Source: Cymodocea nodosa (Eukaryota > Streptophyta > Magnoliopsida > Alismatales > Cymodoceaceae). Taken from it: a stretch of DNA of 64,000 nucleotides. The notes below the pieces were generated by a model. That model was not told the DNA's origin. It worked only from the letters and a program-made list of their open reading frames with translations, and ran no database searches. Both the position numbers and the translations under genes were made by a program. How positions within the stretch are numbered: the first letter of the stretch is position 1; every line of letters begins with the position of its first letter. The stretch is taken from positions 22,156,501-22,220,500 of the forward strand of contig CM072338.1 of assembly GCA_036874045.1 (NCBI GenBank). Direction: 5' to 3'. Positions 12,761-25,400 of the stretch are shown piece after piece.

Positions 12761-15700
12761 AAAGGAAATTGCTAATAAAATGTGTGACAGTATTATAAGA
12801 TCTATATTGGAAAATAGAAATGCATGATGTAATTTGTGTTGTACTGTGATCGAATATGCTAAAACATATAACATACATTTTGAAGATAAATGTATTTTTC
12901 TTATTATTCTCCTTTTTGTTCAAACCATTCAAGTTTAATATATGTAGATTGTTTCAATTTTATGATAATTTGATTGTTATTATTATCATTAAAAACAAAT
13001 ATCTATTTTCACAAGTATACATATTTTAATTAATAAAACAATTTATTAATTGATTTAAAATTATTTCATATTTACAATAAGTTAAATTGTATCATATGTA
13101 CAAACATCCAAATTCTAATTCTATTATTTTCTATTATGTGTACAAACACATAAATTTTATTTCCATCATTTGCCACTGATATACACAAATGTCAAGAAAA
13201 TAAAGCATTTTCTGTCATTTTCCACTTTCCTCAATTTCCATCATTTTCCATAATTTTCTTTTCAACCTTTTCAAAATGCACAAATACCCCCCCTTAGACA
13301 CCAACGTAGGAATGACAAAATGCAGAAAAACACAACTAGGGTTCAAATAGAAATATTTTTCATCGGAGGCAAGCCCATGGAGCAAACAACTTCATTTTGC
13401 CCTTTCCACTCTATTTGAACATGCCCCCACCTTGTAGAAGAGAATCCACTCTTCCACAACCTAAGTGATGGCAATCACTAAATTGATTGAACTTACTATT
13501 TTGATAAAAACAGAACAAATAAAAATATAACTAATCACTAAAAAATGTAACACAAAATAAAGGAACAAAAGGATTGATTGACAAATACAGGAGTAAACTC
13601 TAAGAAACAGATAACACACTAACATGAAAATAACTGAATCATGGTTTAAAACAATAAAAAACAAAATTAATTGTATGAATGATATTAACAATAAAAATGG
13701 AAGACTACAAGAAAAATGTGATAATTATCGAGCATACTTGGACTTGAAATTATAGAACAGAGAAAATATCCTTCCCTTAACTTCAATGTATTCACCTCAT
13801 TGTTTTCACTATAAAAATCTAGCAATTCAAACATCTAAATTAGATTGTCAAATGTACCAAAAATGAAGGTCCTAGACCCATGAATTTGGAAAATACTGCT
13901 AGCATAATTGGTAAATTTGTTCAATAACGTAAATATTGTTGCAATTTAAACAGGATGATCTATCAAGTAATCTTTCATTAGCATGATCTAACACCATTCA
14001 GAAGGTTAAATTTCAGACATTCTAATATAGTTCACGGGTTGAAATGAAGTACACGAAAATATAGTATAAACATATCTGTAAATCATGAAAGAGACCACGT
14101 AACCTTGTCTGGAGGACTGGAGCTGCAAAGGAAGAAGGAGCATCATGCAAAGACAACTACAATATCTTGTTAAACAATAACCAGAGACCCTCACATCAGT
14201 GAGAAACATAAAAAATTTGCCCTCAATTATTTTCCAAGGCAATCCTTGAATCATGGATGCTTCACTTCTTTTTTTGGATTTCAAGCCAATAGGACTTCCC
14301 ATCAAATACGAAGTTGTCTACACCTTGCTTCATCTTTCAGATAACTCATAGATATTAAATAACTGACAAAAATTACATCAACTTGGTTAAAAATCCACTT
14401 TGTGAAGTCCAACATATGTGCCACAAATCAAATAGAACCCACAACTCAAGATGGAAGTCTGAACAGCAATTGACAACTGGTGCATTGACTGATGGAAGAG
14501 AAACTACGGTGTAAGATATCAAATTGTCAGTGTATTGACGTACAATATCTCATCACGTGTATGCCCTGGAGAAATCATGTCATTACCTCTCTCTTACAAC
14601 ACACATCTCCAAAATTCTCCCAATTTGGTCTCTCCTCTTGGAATGGTAAATACGGAGGCACATGGAACAATTGTGGTGGAATACATGGAGTACAATAACC
14701 ACTAAACCTTCAAGCAAGAGAGCTCCTAGGCTCTTGCGATCACTAGAAAACTGTTTTGCCAGATAGAAATAGTGGCACAATCTTATGGAACTTGGCATCA
14801 TTTTGAGGGGAGTGTATAAACCCCAAAAATTCCAAGTTAAACTAACTTTCCATTGGTATGTTGCCGTTTCATTGTTTAGCAACCAAACATTGAGAGCAAC
14901 TGACTCCATTGGAGTTACAAAAGCTACAATTAATTTGTTATTGATGTGATTGACACCAGTCCCTTAAAAAGGCTGGTTTCTCTGATCCTTGGTGTGTTTC
15001 TCTGATCAGGTTCAGCAACAATTAATTTTCTTAGTTTGCTTCATGTGTCAAACTAGCTATGAGTTGAAACTCAGAATACAACATCAAATGTATAATGATT
15101 TCATGGCTTGGCTAGCAACAAAGAGTGCAAATACAGCAGCCCCAAATCCATCTTCAGCTCAATGTATCACATCTTTCCAAAAGGATGATGTGAAGAAATG
15201 AAGGTATTCTCCTGTCTGAGTGTTTCTTGATGTGATTCATATGAATAGAGTATTCTAAAATGAATCCCTTTTCCATTAACCCTATGAGGCCAACAAAATG
15301 CCTGCAATAGCATTTGCAACTTAGTTGGTAGTTAGTACTGTAATGAAGAATGCTAAGCACCTCCCTCCGACAGGAGCTGTTCAATATGGATGTGTACATG
15401 TACACATATAGTTATATATAAAAAAACAAAGATGATTCACTTATCTTTATAGATGCTATGGACTCCTTTTAAATTCTTGATTTGATTGATAGAAAACAGA
15501 GAGTGCATTATTGATTTATTGCAAACCTCTGTATAAGTCAAGTGCTCAAGTAAATCCAAATGATGCAAAATCACAATTTTTATAATGCCTTGGTTTGATA
15601 ATTAGTAAGATGTCCCATGTTCATTTTAACAGAAGTAAATGCTTTTGAAACTTTGATGTTAACTTTTATCATAAAAATAATTTTATGCTGCTTTTCTACA

Positions 15701-17450
15701 AAAAATGAATTCATTTATTGTATTGTTGATACATCAGTTAATTGTCCTTAAATCTGGTTTTAGCTCTCAGAGCTTGTTGTGCTAGATACACTGAGGTGAG
15801 TGAATTTTTGAGATCCATGATAGAGTTTGCATTTCATCATTCGTGAAGACTCTCCTCTCCCTTCTCTAATCCAAATTCTTAACTTCTTTTTTCACATACA
15901 ATGCCTCTCACTAGTGTCAATAAATTGGTCCATTTTAGCCTTGAAACAAAGTGAAGTCCTCAAAATGTATTTCATGGGTTCCAGAAGGAATTTACATCTA
16001 CTCCTTTCCTCCCATTAGAGTACATAACAATAACAACAATAATTTGAACCATAATCTCATTACATAGAATCGACTGCATGAATCTTTTCCTCTCAAATAT
16101 TTCTATCTATTGTCAAGTCATCAATTAAATTACATAAATTTAAATATTTTCTTACAATTCCAAGCCAAGTAATTTTACATCTACCTCTACTTCTTTTAAT
16201 TCTTTCTATACTAATTAATTCTCCTCTCCTAACTAGTATATTCCTTAGTTTCCTTGGGATATAAACCAAACCACTTAAGCTAATTTTTTCTTATCTTCAA
16301 TAAGTGTAACTCGTACCTTTTTTCAATCAAATCATTTTTTTTATTTATCTTTTCTAGTATTACCACTCATCCATCTAAACACATGCATTTCAGTGACACG
16401 AACTTTTTAAAAAGTGCATAGCAAATAGTATAATTGAGTGGAATTTATCCCTTATAGTATAGATCCTTTAGTATAGCTTTTTAGCCAATTTTTTATTTAA
16501 CGCATTTGGATGCTTAAATTATCACAGTTTTCATGATATAAATAAGTTAATAAAGGAATGTGCATTAAAAAATTTCCTCTAATAACTATTTCATTAAATT
16601 GTAGAGCACAATACATTATAGTAAAAAAATGGAATGGCTGTTTAAATGCCATTTAAACTTTTATTGCCAAAATCATTTAGTTATTTGAAAATTTTAGAAA
16701 AGGGTTTTCTAAAAATGGAAAATGTTCATCATCTTTTTTCCATTTAAATCACCATTTACAGTTTACTGTTTGATTTGTTGTCATTGATATGATTTTGATG
16801 CTTTGACACTTTACCATTTGAAACTTTAATTATGTTTGTCATATAAATAGATTTGTTTAAGGACTTATTGTTAAGTAATAGATACACATATTCAAATATA
16901 GGGGAAATTTTCTCATTTCATCACCAAAAAATTGCCTACCGTTGAATGTTTTTCACTAAAGGATTTCTATATATACATGAAGACTTGTGGCATGGACGGT
17001 AAATTATCTCCATGTAAATGAAGGCACAGCAAAAAAACTTTCCTGGTGATGACACCAGGAAATTTTTACCCTTCAAATATTTTTTCCACACATATCAAAT
17101 GTAACAGAATTAAAATTTGTTCTATCCAATTAATTTGATGATAATGATGATTGGATAGTGGATACATTTTGAATAAAGGTTGTAATTCCAATCTGTGCAA
17201 TGCCCTTTTTCCAGATTTTACAATATTGTTTGAGCATAAGGGAGAAACATGTTTAGTCGGATCAGAAAAGTTAATTTATCGATTGGGTGAAGTTAGCAGA
17301 ATAATTATTTATTTATAGAATACCACATCCCATGTAAACTGGTATGAGCACCGAACTATTTCAATAAACTCAAAGAAATCATCTGCAAGCATGATGAAAT
17401 TTATAAACAAGAAAATGGATTGCATGGTGTTTACTTTGCTCGGCCTTGGA
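12761..17450. other. AT-rich intergenic region, no supported gene
   Basis: From 12960 to 13300 the sequence is very AT-rich and resembles decayed transposon flank, with a run of seven C near 13288. The segment 13300-15400 is less AT-rich and may be old retrotransposon or gene debris. Its open frames (14006-14305 and 14583-14909, minus; 14989-15201, plus) have no domain and no convincing splice chain. A LINE fragment lies at about 16020-16480. From 16480 to 17450 I see nothing. Confidence 0.45.
16020..16480 (-). mobile_element. RTE-type LINE 3' fragment
   Basis: Reading the minus strand from about 16240 gives VRRGELISIERIKRSRGR, then KITWLGIVRKYLNLCNLIDD. This corresponds to the conserved C-terminal tail of plant RTE-like LINE proteins (R-KGDLI...KRGRGRPK-TW-EV-KKDL). 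It ends in a TTGTTGTTATTGTTATG tail, as RTE elements do. The 5' part is absent. Confidence 0.65.
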
Positions 17451-18330
17451 GGCAGGGGAAGCAAACGGCAAACAAGAAGGTATATTTCTTAAGCACCATT
17501 TCTAAGCTAACCAGTGAATTCTTATCTTTCATATTATTATCTTCTCTCCTTTACAAAGATTCCATCGCGATTCCTATTTTGCTGCTTGCCATATAGGAAT
17601 CCAAGATGCATAACTACAGAATAACCCATACGACCACCAATTTGCCTAAAGATGCATGGGACACCAAAGAAGAACCAAACAATGGTGTAAGGGATCCTGC
17701 CAAAAAAGAAGCAGAGAAAACAAAACCTAACTCAATTTATTAAAAACGTCGTAACTCGAAATGTGCATAGACGTTTCGGCTGCAGAAGGCAATGGGGATG
17801 CATGACCTTTGCAAAACCAACAGAGTGAGCACTTCCGGGATCCCTAATCATCCATCACCACCTAAAAACTCTAAATTCAGAACTAAACGTAAGAGAGGAG
17901 ACACCTTATATTCCACATATCTAAGAAACGGCCACGGCCTGGCGTTCGGCGAACTCTAGGAATGACCGCCTGCAAATATAACATAAATGTTGCGGTACCG
18001 ATGCGATCGTAGCATCGTAACAAGTATTAATCAAGAAATCCATAATCGGAAATCGCAAACGTCGATATAAAGTAAAGATCGCGATGATCGGGCACGAATA
18101 ACAACCGGAATTAGAAGGAAGAAAGAGGTGATACCTTCCCAGAAGACGACGTTAACGATTCACAATTCTAATCTCCCCCCTTTCCGTCCAATTGCAGCGA
18201 AGGCGTCGTCAGAGGGAGAGGTCACCACCGTCAGAAAGCCGCAATACTCAAGCCACCACGAGAGAGAGAGAAACGGGGCAAGGAACGGAAACATCAGACC
18301 CGCCACCCGATTTGTTGTATTTATAGAGAG
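17450..18330 (-). other. Possible spliced minus-strand transcript, coding status unknown
   Basis: A clean TATA box (18318-18325, minus) is followed by a GA/CT-rich leader and a good donor near 18138 (GAAG/GTATCACC). Good acceptors follow on the same strand near 17967 (TTTGCAG/GCGGTC) and 17700 (TTTTTTGGCAG/GATCCC). The region is more GC-rich than its surroundings. The putative first exon has a frame from MFPFLAPFL that stops before the donor. The third block is open for about 50 codons (IPYTIVWFFFGVPCIFRQIG). No join gives a long frame from an ATG. It could be a non-coding RNA, a small-peptide gene or the 5' UTR exons of an unrecognised gene. I do not recognise it. Confidence 0.3.
18318..18325 (-). 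promoter_or_regulatory. TATA box of the putative 18 kb transcript
   Basis: The minus strand reads CTATAAATAC, flanked upstream by a CT-rich run. It fits a start site near 18290. Confidence 0.4.
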
Positions 18331-19490
18331 AGAGCGGTGGGTGTGAAAGACGTGGAAAGAGGCGCCGCGCGATATCCGACACGTGTATAGATCTGTTGAT
18401 TTGTTGCCGTGATCGACGTCGGATAGTTTCGTATTTTTAATGCCTGATTTTAAGCGAAATTATTATTATTATAAAAAATGGGCAACTGCATTGACTGATC
18501 ACCGTGAGAGTTTATTTTTTGTTTTATGCCATTTACAAATCTTCATCCAAGCAAATACTCATTTTTATGTTATTTAAAATTTGGATGAGATTGTTGTGTG
18601 AAGACAAGAGATTGAATGATCTTAATTAATTCAATTATTTAGAAATGATAGTTGATGATTGAGAAAAATATGAAAAACTTTGAAGAAATTTATAAAATAT
18701 TTCAAAGCTTTGGCGAAACTCTGATAGGTTGACAATAAAAGAATTCCATAAATGACACGATCTAAAGATCTTTATTAATGTTATTTATAAAATACGTTCA
18801 ATTCTATCATTGAAATACACATATAAGGTTGCACGCGAGAAGGATTTTATATTACTGGGTGGTATATTTAAAAAAGAGTAAGAGTGCTTCTCAATTTGAT
18901 TTTAAGTAAAGATAATATTTATTATTTTTTATTCCCAACTTTTACTATTTTTTTATTCTCAGCCTAATATTTTCTCTCTAAAATTGAGGTATCCATGCGA
19001 TACTATAGCTATATCCTAAAAATAGATATTTGAAAGTTAGATTTAAAATAATAAAAAAACGGAATTCAAAACGTGCGGGAATCTGCCATTGATTCTTCTC
19101 GTATTTTTTTTAGCAATCTAATCACAAACGTCCTCTTGCTGATTAAAAAAAGGGATCTGGTTTTATTATATCGTATTCATTAAATTTTTTATTTGAAAAT
19201 TAATGGTTAAAATATAATTAAAATCGGTCGATTTAAAAACTTTAAACAAAAACCAATATTTACTCAATTTAAATGAAAATTTAATATATATATATTTATA
19301 ATCATCTAATGTTGAAATATTTGTGTTTACTTTTAACAACCTGTAAATTTACGAGATGTCACCGTCAACTCGAATATTGGAATTCGTGATAATAAAAGCG
19401 AAAAATCATCTCACCACCACCCTACCAGACCTACTGGTATTAGGAAATAAATTTTAACCGGAGATATCTTTTTTTTAACAACCTTCTTTA
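18331..19490. other. AT-rich intergenic, nothing recognised
   Basis: Long AT-rich stretch with stops in all frames and no repeat match noticed inside the window. Confidence 0.4.
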
Positions 19491-20165
19491 AATCAGCTAC
19501 AAAATAGCCTCGGCCATTTTTTATTTTTTTCACGGTCAGCGTTCATGATTACCACTGCACACGACCCGGTCCACTTATCTGAACTTCCGGAAATCCTCGG
19601 GTCAAAGTTTCCATCTTCACTGCTACATCTTCGGCGAAGACACCACGACTTGCCTTCCATTAATTCTGCACTGGATGGATCATCTACTACCCTCCTTCCG
19701 ATGATGTGATCTTTACCCGGATCTCTCGGCTTCCGCAGAAGAGCTCCGTGGTCTGGCCGTCGCACAAAGTCGAGTTCCTCGCCGAAGGTAAAGGGAGGTG
19801 GAGAAAGAGACGGCGATCTTCCATTGGAAACCGTGTCCGGCTAGGTATGATCGATCATCGATCGAAGACGTGAAGTCCAGGTAATTAAAAGAAACACCCA
19901 ACCACCGTTTCTTTCCGACTTGACCCTCCTTTTCCCATACTCGATCGTCGCCAGTTTTCTTCGGAATGGAAGAAACCCAGACCCCCCGGAACTCTGATCG
20001 AACTCTTCGACGTCGGCAGGTGGACAACGAACACGTACGCACCACTCCACTTTCCACCCAACGACGAAATCCTCCATTTCTTTCTTCTTTCCTTCCTCTT
20101 CCTGATCGTCACCGTCTAATTACTGTCATGAATTGAGAGTCGCGTCGCCGCCACGTCTCCTTGGG
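19491..20165. other. GC-rich island with short overlapping open frames
   Basis: Between AT-rich flanks, this 0.7 kb block is rich in CG and TCGA words. Several frames of 56-114 codons are open by composition: 19713-20057 and 19841-20077 on the minus strand, and on the plus strand a 56-codon frame from ATG at about 19965. None has a recognisable domain and they contradict each other. It may be a promoter or CpG-rich first exon of an unrecognised gene, or a remnant. Confidence 0.3.
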
Positions 20166-21950
20166 CCCTCCGTGGCCAGAGACGGCAGCGCTTCCGTCGG
20201 GCGAGGACCGGTGGGTCTGGTCAACTTATTCGCTGTTCCGTCTCTTTCAATTAGGTAACATTTCTAATGAAGAAAAATTAGAGTTTAGGTAAAATAGTAC
20301 TATTTATATATTTTAAATTTTACTTTTTTATTTTTTAATATAATAATTAATAATATTATTCATTTCAAAATTATCCTTTTTAATATTATCTACACTATCA
20401 TGTGTATTAATCGGACCATCAAATGAGTTCTCTATATTGTCATACGAGTTGTTTAGACTATCGGATAGATTACAAGTGCTGTAAAGATTGTGTTTTCGTT
20501 AGTAGCCGGTAACGTGATGTAAAGATCCGACTAACGAATAATTAGAGATACCTTTGTTTGTTAAATTGTCTTTATTGTATTCTTTAATATGTGATGTGCA
20601 AGAATTTTTAATTGATGGAATTTACAGATTACGAAAAATTAGATATGCAAAAATAACAAAGGGTCATTGTTTTGTTTTTACCGAGTATTGAGGTATTTTG
20701 TCAAACGCATCTAATTAGGAGATCTTCTATGACTTTTTTTCCCAAAGATTATTTTTTAATTGGGAAAACATTCCCTTTCTATAGTTTTTCAACAACACAA
20801 AATAATTTTTTGATTTTTATGTCAAAGAAACAATAACGACCTGCATCGTAATCCAACTACATGGAATTGGCTATGTGAATATTTTTTCTATATATACTTA
20901 ACTTTTTGATTAAATTATATAAATTTAAATATTTCGTCACATTTCCTACCTTACCAGTTTTAAAATAATTTTTTAATTCTTTGGTTTCTCATGTGTTAAT
21001 TAATTTTCCTCCTACGTATACCTTAGTCTTTTAACGGTATGATTAAATCACTTCAGCTATTTTTTGTTTATTTTATCTTCAATTAATGTAATTTTTACTT
21101 TATTTTTAATATAATTATTATTATTTTCTTCTTTATAGTATCTCCACTCATTCATTCAAACATCTGTATATTACGTATATATAATATATATTATGTTAAT
21201 TAATATATTAATACATATATATATTACGTATATTATGCCATCAGACCTCAAATGGTAAAAAGCTACTCGTGCAGGTGAAAATCTACGTATTGAAGTTCTT
21301 TTATATTGCTAAATTTATGTTTATTAGAATTTAAATTTCAATAAAAATATAAATATTATTATTATTAGTTAACCAAGTTATTGATTAGAAATAATTAAAT
21401 GGAAAGATGCTTGTAAGTAGCCTCGAGGTTGAAAAATCAACGAAATTTCCTGAAATCAATCGGGAACGTCGGAAATCACGGAAAAACGCAATTTCGTCGT
21501 GGAAATAGTAGATCAGAAATTATCTAACATAACTAACAACGTGGGATAATTATTATAATTTTTAACATTATAATTGTGATACATAATCGGTGTTTTTTTG
21601 ATGGAATGATATATACATATATAATTGGTGTTTTTTTTTGATCACTTATGTTAAAAAAGTGAAGAACTAAATAGAGTTCACTAAAAATTACCATAATCGA
21701 AAAAAGGACATATCCGTGTGCGTGTGTTTTTATCCCTAAATGTTAGACATACCCATGTGTTGGTTAAGAATTAGCCTTCCTTTTATTCGTATTCGGTGGT
21801 GCGCGTCCTCGAGTCACGGGACGATGATTCTCCGGGTCCGCCGCCTTTGATCAACTTGACCATGATCCGTGAATAAATGCAAAAATTAGGGGTATTATTT
21901 AATGGTCTAAGAGGGTCACGACAGAGGGGCGGGTCTGTTGTATTTGGTAA
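20166..21950. other. AT-rich region upstream of POWERDRESS gene
   Basis: Very AT-rich, with TA-rich runs near 21175-21230 and one LINE fragment (about 20830-21180). The last 150 bp, toward 21950, become GC-richer as the 5' region of the next gene begins. Confidence 0.4.
20830..21180 (-). mobile_element. RTE-type LINE 3' fragment
   Basis: Aligns by eye with the copies at about 16.0 and 26.0 kb through AATAATAAC/ACAATAACG-type tails, AATTATATAAATTTAAATATTT, and TTAATTAATTTTCCTCC, in the same order and orientation. It is too decayed to translate. Confidence 0.5.
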
Positions 21951-22455
21951 TCGGTGGGGTTTTCGTTAAAAAAAGAATTATCTTCCGGACGTGAATGGAG
22001 ATTGCGTTATGGTTTACGGCCTCGTCTCACGTCCGGTCCGTGTGGCTTGTCACTCGCTCTCCTTTCATTAACCGCGCTCACGTTTTCCTCTCCCTCCATT
22101 CTCCTACCCTTTTTGTTTCCTATCTTCCCCATTCTTATCTTCCGCCCCCTTCCCTCACGGTCGGCATTCGTCGGCATCTCGCCTGTTCCGGCAAAGGAAA
22201 CCCTCGGACGTCCATGATTCTTCTGCTCATACGCCGCCCATCTCCATAAGGTACGGATACTCGGTCTCTTCGCCCATCCTGATCTGGCTCTTTCCCCTGC
22301 CGCCTGTGAATCGGCGGGATTTCGTTCGTTTGAAGCTAAGGGAGAAAGGGAAGACGAGCTGGAGGTCGGAGACAGAGTCATTGAGAGGAAGGAAGGGAAC
22401 TTGAGGCCTTGGTTGGGCGGGGGGAACTACAGATGCCACTTGCGCTTTTCTTTTG
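21951..22455 (+). promoter_or_regulatory. Probable 5' UTR/promoter of the PWR gene
   Basis: GC- and CT-rich sequence upstream of the ATG. Open frames on both strands here are compositional. A possible UTR splice donor AAG/GTACGG lies near 22249. The exact transcription start cannot be placed. Confidence 0.4.
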
Positions 22456-25400
22456 ATGCCTCCGGAACCGTTACCGCCTGATTCCAAGGATTTTGTGTTT
22501 CCTGAGCAGAAGCAAGATAGAGGCCCTCCACAAGATGGATTGGGCAGCGACGGGGGAAGTTCTTCAGGTTTTGCTTCACCTGCCTTCTCGACAAATCGGC
22601 GGAGGGATCAATACCTCTTATCATCCCCTCGCTTCACTCTTTCCGGTATGTTTTTGTAATCAGATCTGCGACTCTTAGGTTTATTATGAGAAAAACTTCT
22701 TCATTTACTTTTTCTGCGTTCGGTTTTTTTTCCCTGATGCAAGACTTCGTTTTTGAAGGTCATCAGGAGCAGAATTGTCCAGATGACCATGGTAGCTGTG
22801 GATTTATCCCAACTAGGATTGAGGGAGAAGGATTCCGAGGCAGGCTTGGCGTCAGCAGCCGCAAATATAGCAGCGGAAGAGATGATCGTGTGTACCCCAG
22901 AAGGTCCCCTTTGAATCCCGACGATCTGCCACAACGGAACCATGATTTCGTAGCGAGTATGGCTCAGAGGTCAGTCGCCGACTCGCTAACACCTGCGTCA
23001 TCATCTCAACTACCCTCCATGAAAGCTCATCATGATAAGAACGATGGTGGCGTGAATGATGGCCCCCATACAGGCCTTGGAGACGTAAAGGATCGGGATC
23101 ATTCGCTGGGTCCTATGGCGTGGATTCCCTTGAAGTGGTCACGATCTGGTAATTTCTCGTCTTCAACGAAGCCTATAATATCTGAACCGAACGGAGGCAA
23201 TGCGGAGACTTCCGTCCCGCCAGGGAAAGAGTCTCCCATTGGGTCTCTGCCGATGTCCCCAACCTTCTCGGACGAGGGTAGTGCAAAGAAGAAGCCACGG
23301 CTTGGGTGGGGGCAGGGGCTAATGAAGTATGAGAAACAGAAGGAAGGACTGGGGGTTGGCTCGGGGAAAAGCGTGATTGTGCAGGGAAGCAGTGGTGCAA
23401 AACTCACGACCAGTGACGTTAGTACCAGACTGACGGACCCTGGTGCTTCTGCCTCTCCTGCAACACCATCTTCCATTACCCACGGTTCGTCTCAAGGTAA
23501 GCTATATTATAACTTCTCTGTTATCTTTCTCTTTTTCCTTTGACTAGATTACTTTAAAACACGTGAATCATTTTTTCTTTAAAAAGAAAAGCATGGATTA
23601 CTTTTTTGAAATCCCTTGAATCAAACCCCTTGTTCAGTTTATTTTTATTTATTTTAATATTAACCCTGGAAGAACAATATTTTATGATAATAAAAAGTTG
23701 TATGTTCTTGAGGGTGCTCTTATTTGAGGTGTTTGTGGTCTTCGTGCAGAGGAGGAAAGTTGGGAGAGATGGAGGGACCAAGGAGGGGGAGGCGGTTAGG
23801 GTGTTTCTATAGATATCTAGATACATTGTTTTTTCTGATAGCCTTGGATACTTAGGTTTTTGTTTATTCTCTTTGTTTATGATGTGCAAAAAATCTCTGT
23901 GTTGTGAAAGTTCTTGCATCCTCGGTGATGCTAGCTTTTGTTGAGTATCGTCTTTGTTGTAAAATCATCTGTAGAAATCAAGTTCTTGCTTAGAAACCTT
24001 ATTTTGTACGTCAATTTTAATTTTGTGCCTCACTATCATGTCATTATTTCTTATATTCTCTATGAAATGCACCATTTTTTCTAAGAAAATTACAATTTAT
24101 GATCTTATGCCATATTCTCTTTATTGCTATTGCACTTTCTTTTAAAAATTTGAAGTTTTGTTAGTTACATTGGAGCTTTTATTCATTTTGTGCATTGACA
24201 GCTACACCTTTTGGTACTATTTATGTTTTTGTTTTGTATCTATTTATTACTGATTTTATCTGGATCGAACCAGTGGCTAATTCTCCTTTGAAAAGTTTTT
24301 TTTCAAAATAGAGCTTATTCACTTTGTATGTCCATGACATCTCATGAATTTCCAGTGAGGTTTTGTTAATAGTGTGTTCTGTCTCCTTACAAACAAATTT
24401 GAACATGGAATTTAGCTTCCATTCAGAGAAAATTTAATGTTATTTTTATAATTGCAATTTGTTTTTATACACTCATGATTGAGATTTTTCCATTGGTTTT
24501 GACTTTTCTATTTTTCTATTCTTTATTTTCATTGTTTTTTGGTTTTTAGGTTTTCCTTCATTTTTTTCTGGTTTTAAATTCTCTTAATTTCTCAAGTACA
24601 ATAAAATTTAAGTTTTGTACATATTATTATTATTGTGGTTTATCTACTGATGCAGCTTGTTATAATCAATTGCTGCAGGCTTCGAAGAGAAACTGGATTA
24701 TAGTGCAGAAAAAAAGGATGGCACAAGTCATTTGAATGATTCACCAGCATGTCAACCTCAAAGATCTCCAGAGTTCTCCATGAATTTAGAGCATTTTAAT
24801 GCTGTTTCTTTGAGTTATGTGAACTCTTTGATTGCTGATGTCCTGCAATCTGAAGATGTGTGTTCAGGAGATTCCTTTTCCACAAGGGAACCGGTATCAG
24901 ACAAGCTATTGCTACTAAAAGATGATGCACTGAAAGCCCTGGAAAAGACTGTGCTTGATATTGATTTCTTTGAAAATGAAGTTAAAAATTTAGATGCTGA
25001 ACTTAATAGAACTTGTGCTTGTCCTGCATCTCATCCAGAAGCTGATATGATCTCAAGAAAGGAATGCCATATTTCTTCTTGTTCCCCATCAAATGTTTCT
25101 GTTTCAGATCATGCTCCAACTGATCAACCTCCTCATAGTTCTGTTTCTCTTGATAAATTTCAAGCTGAACTCAAGGTTGATGAGGCTGATTGTGCAGTAC
25201 TCATCAAACCCAAACAGAATAACCTAAAGTTGGGAGAGCAAGATTCAGCAAATGCCACATATGGGAGGATGTATGAAGATCCTGGCGTTCAGACTACTGG
25301 TTCTGTGGATCTCAAAACTAAAGATTCATCTGTTGAATCTGATGAAACTAGCAATGGCGTTGCTGTTCACCTCATGGATGGTTATCACAGGAATGATACT

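Noticed and set aside
14006..14909. Minus-strand frames of about 100 codons
   Set aside because: No domain, no consistent splice sites, and no family resemblance could be recognised, so they are not reported as a gene.
17425..17480. ENOD40-like GGCAA-rich region
   Set aside because: The conserved ENOD40 peptide is absent and the nucleotide match is too short.
17810..17835. miR156-like word CAGAGTGAGCAC
   Set aside because: It matches only part of the miR156 sequence and no hairpin arm could be paired nearby.
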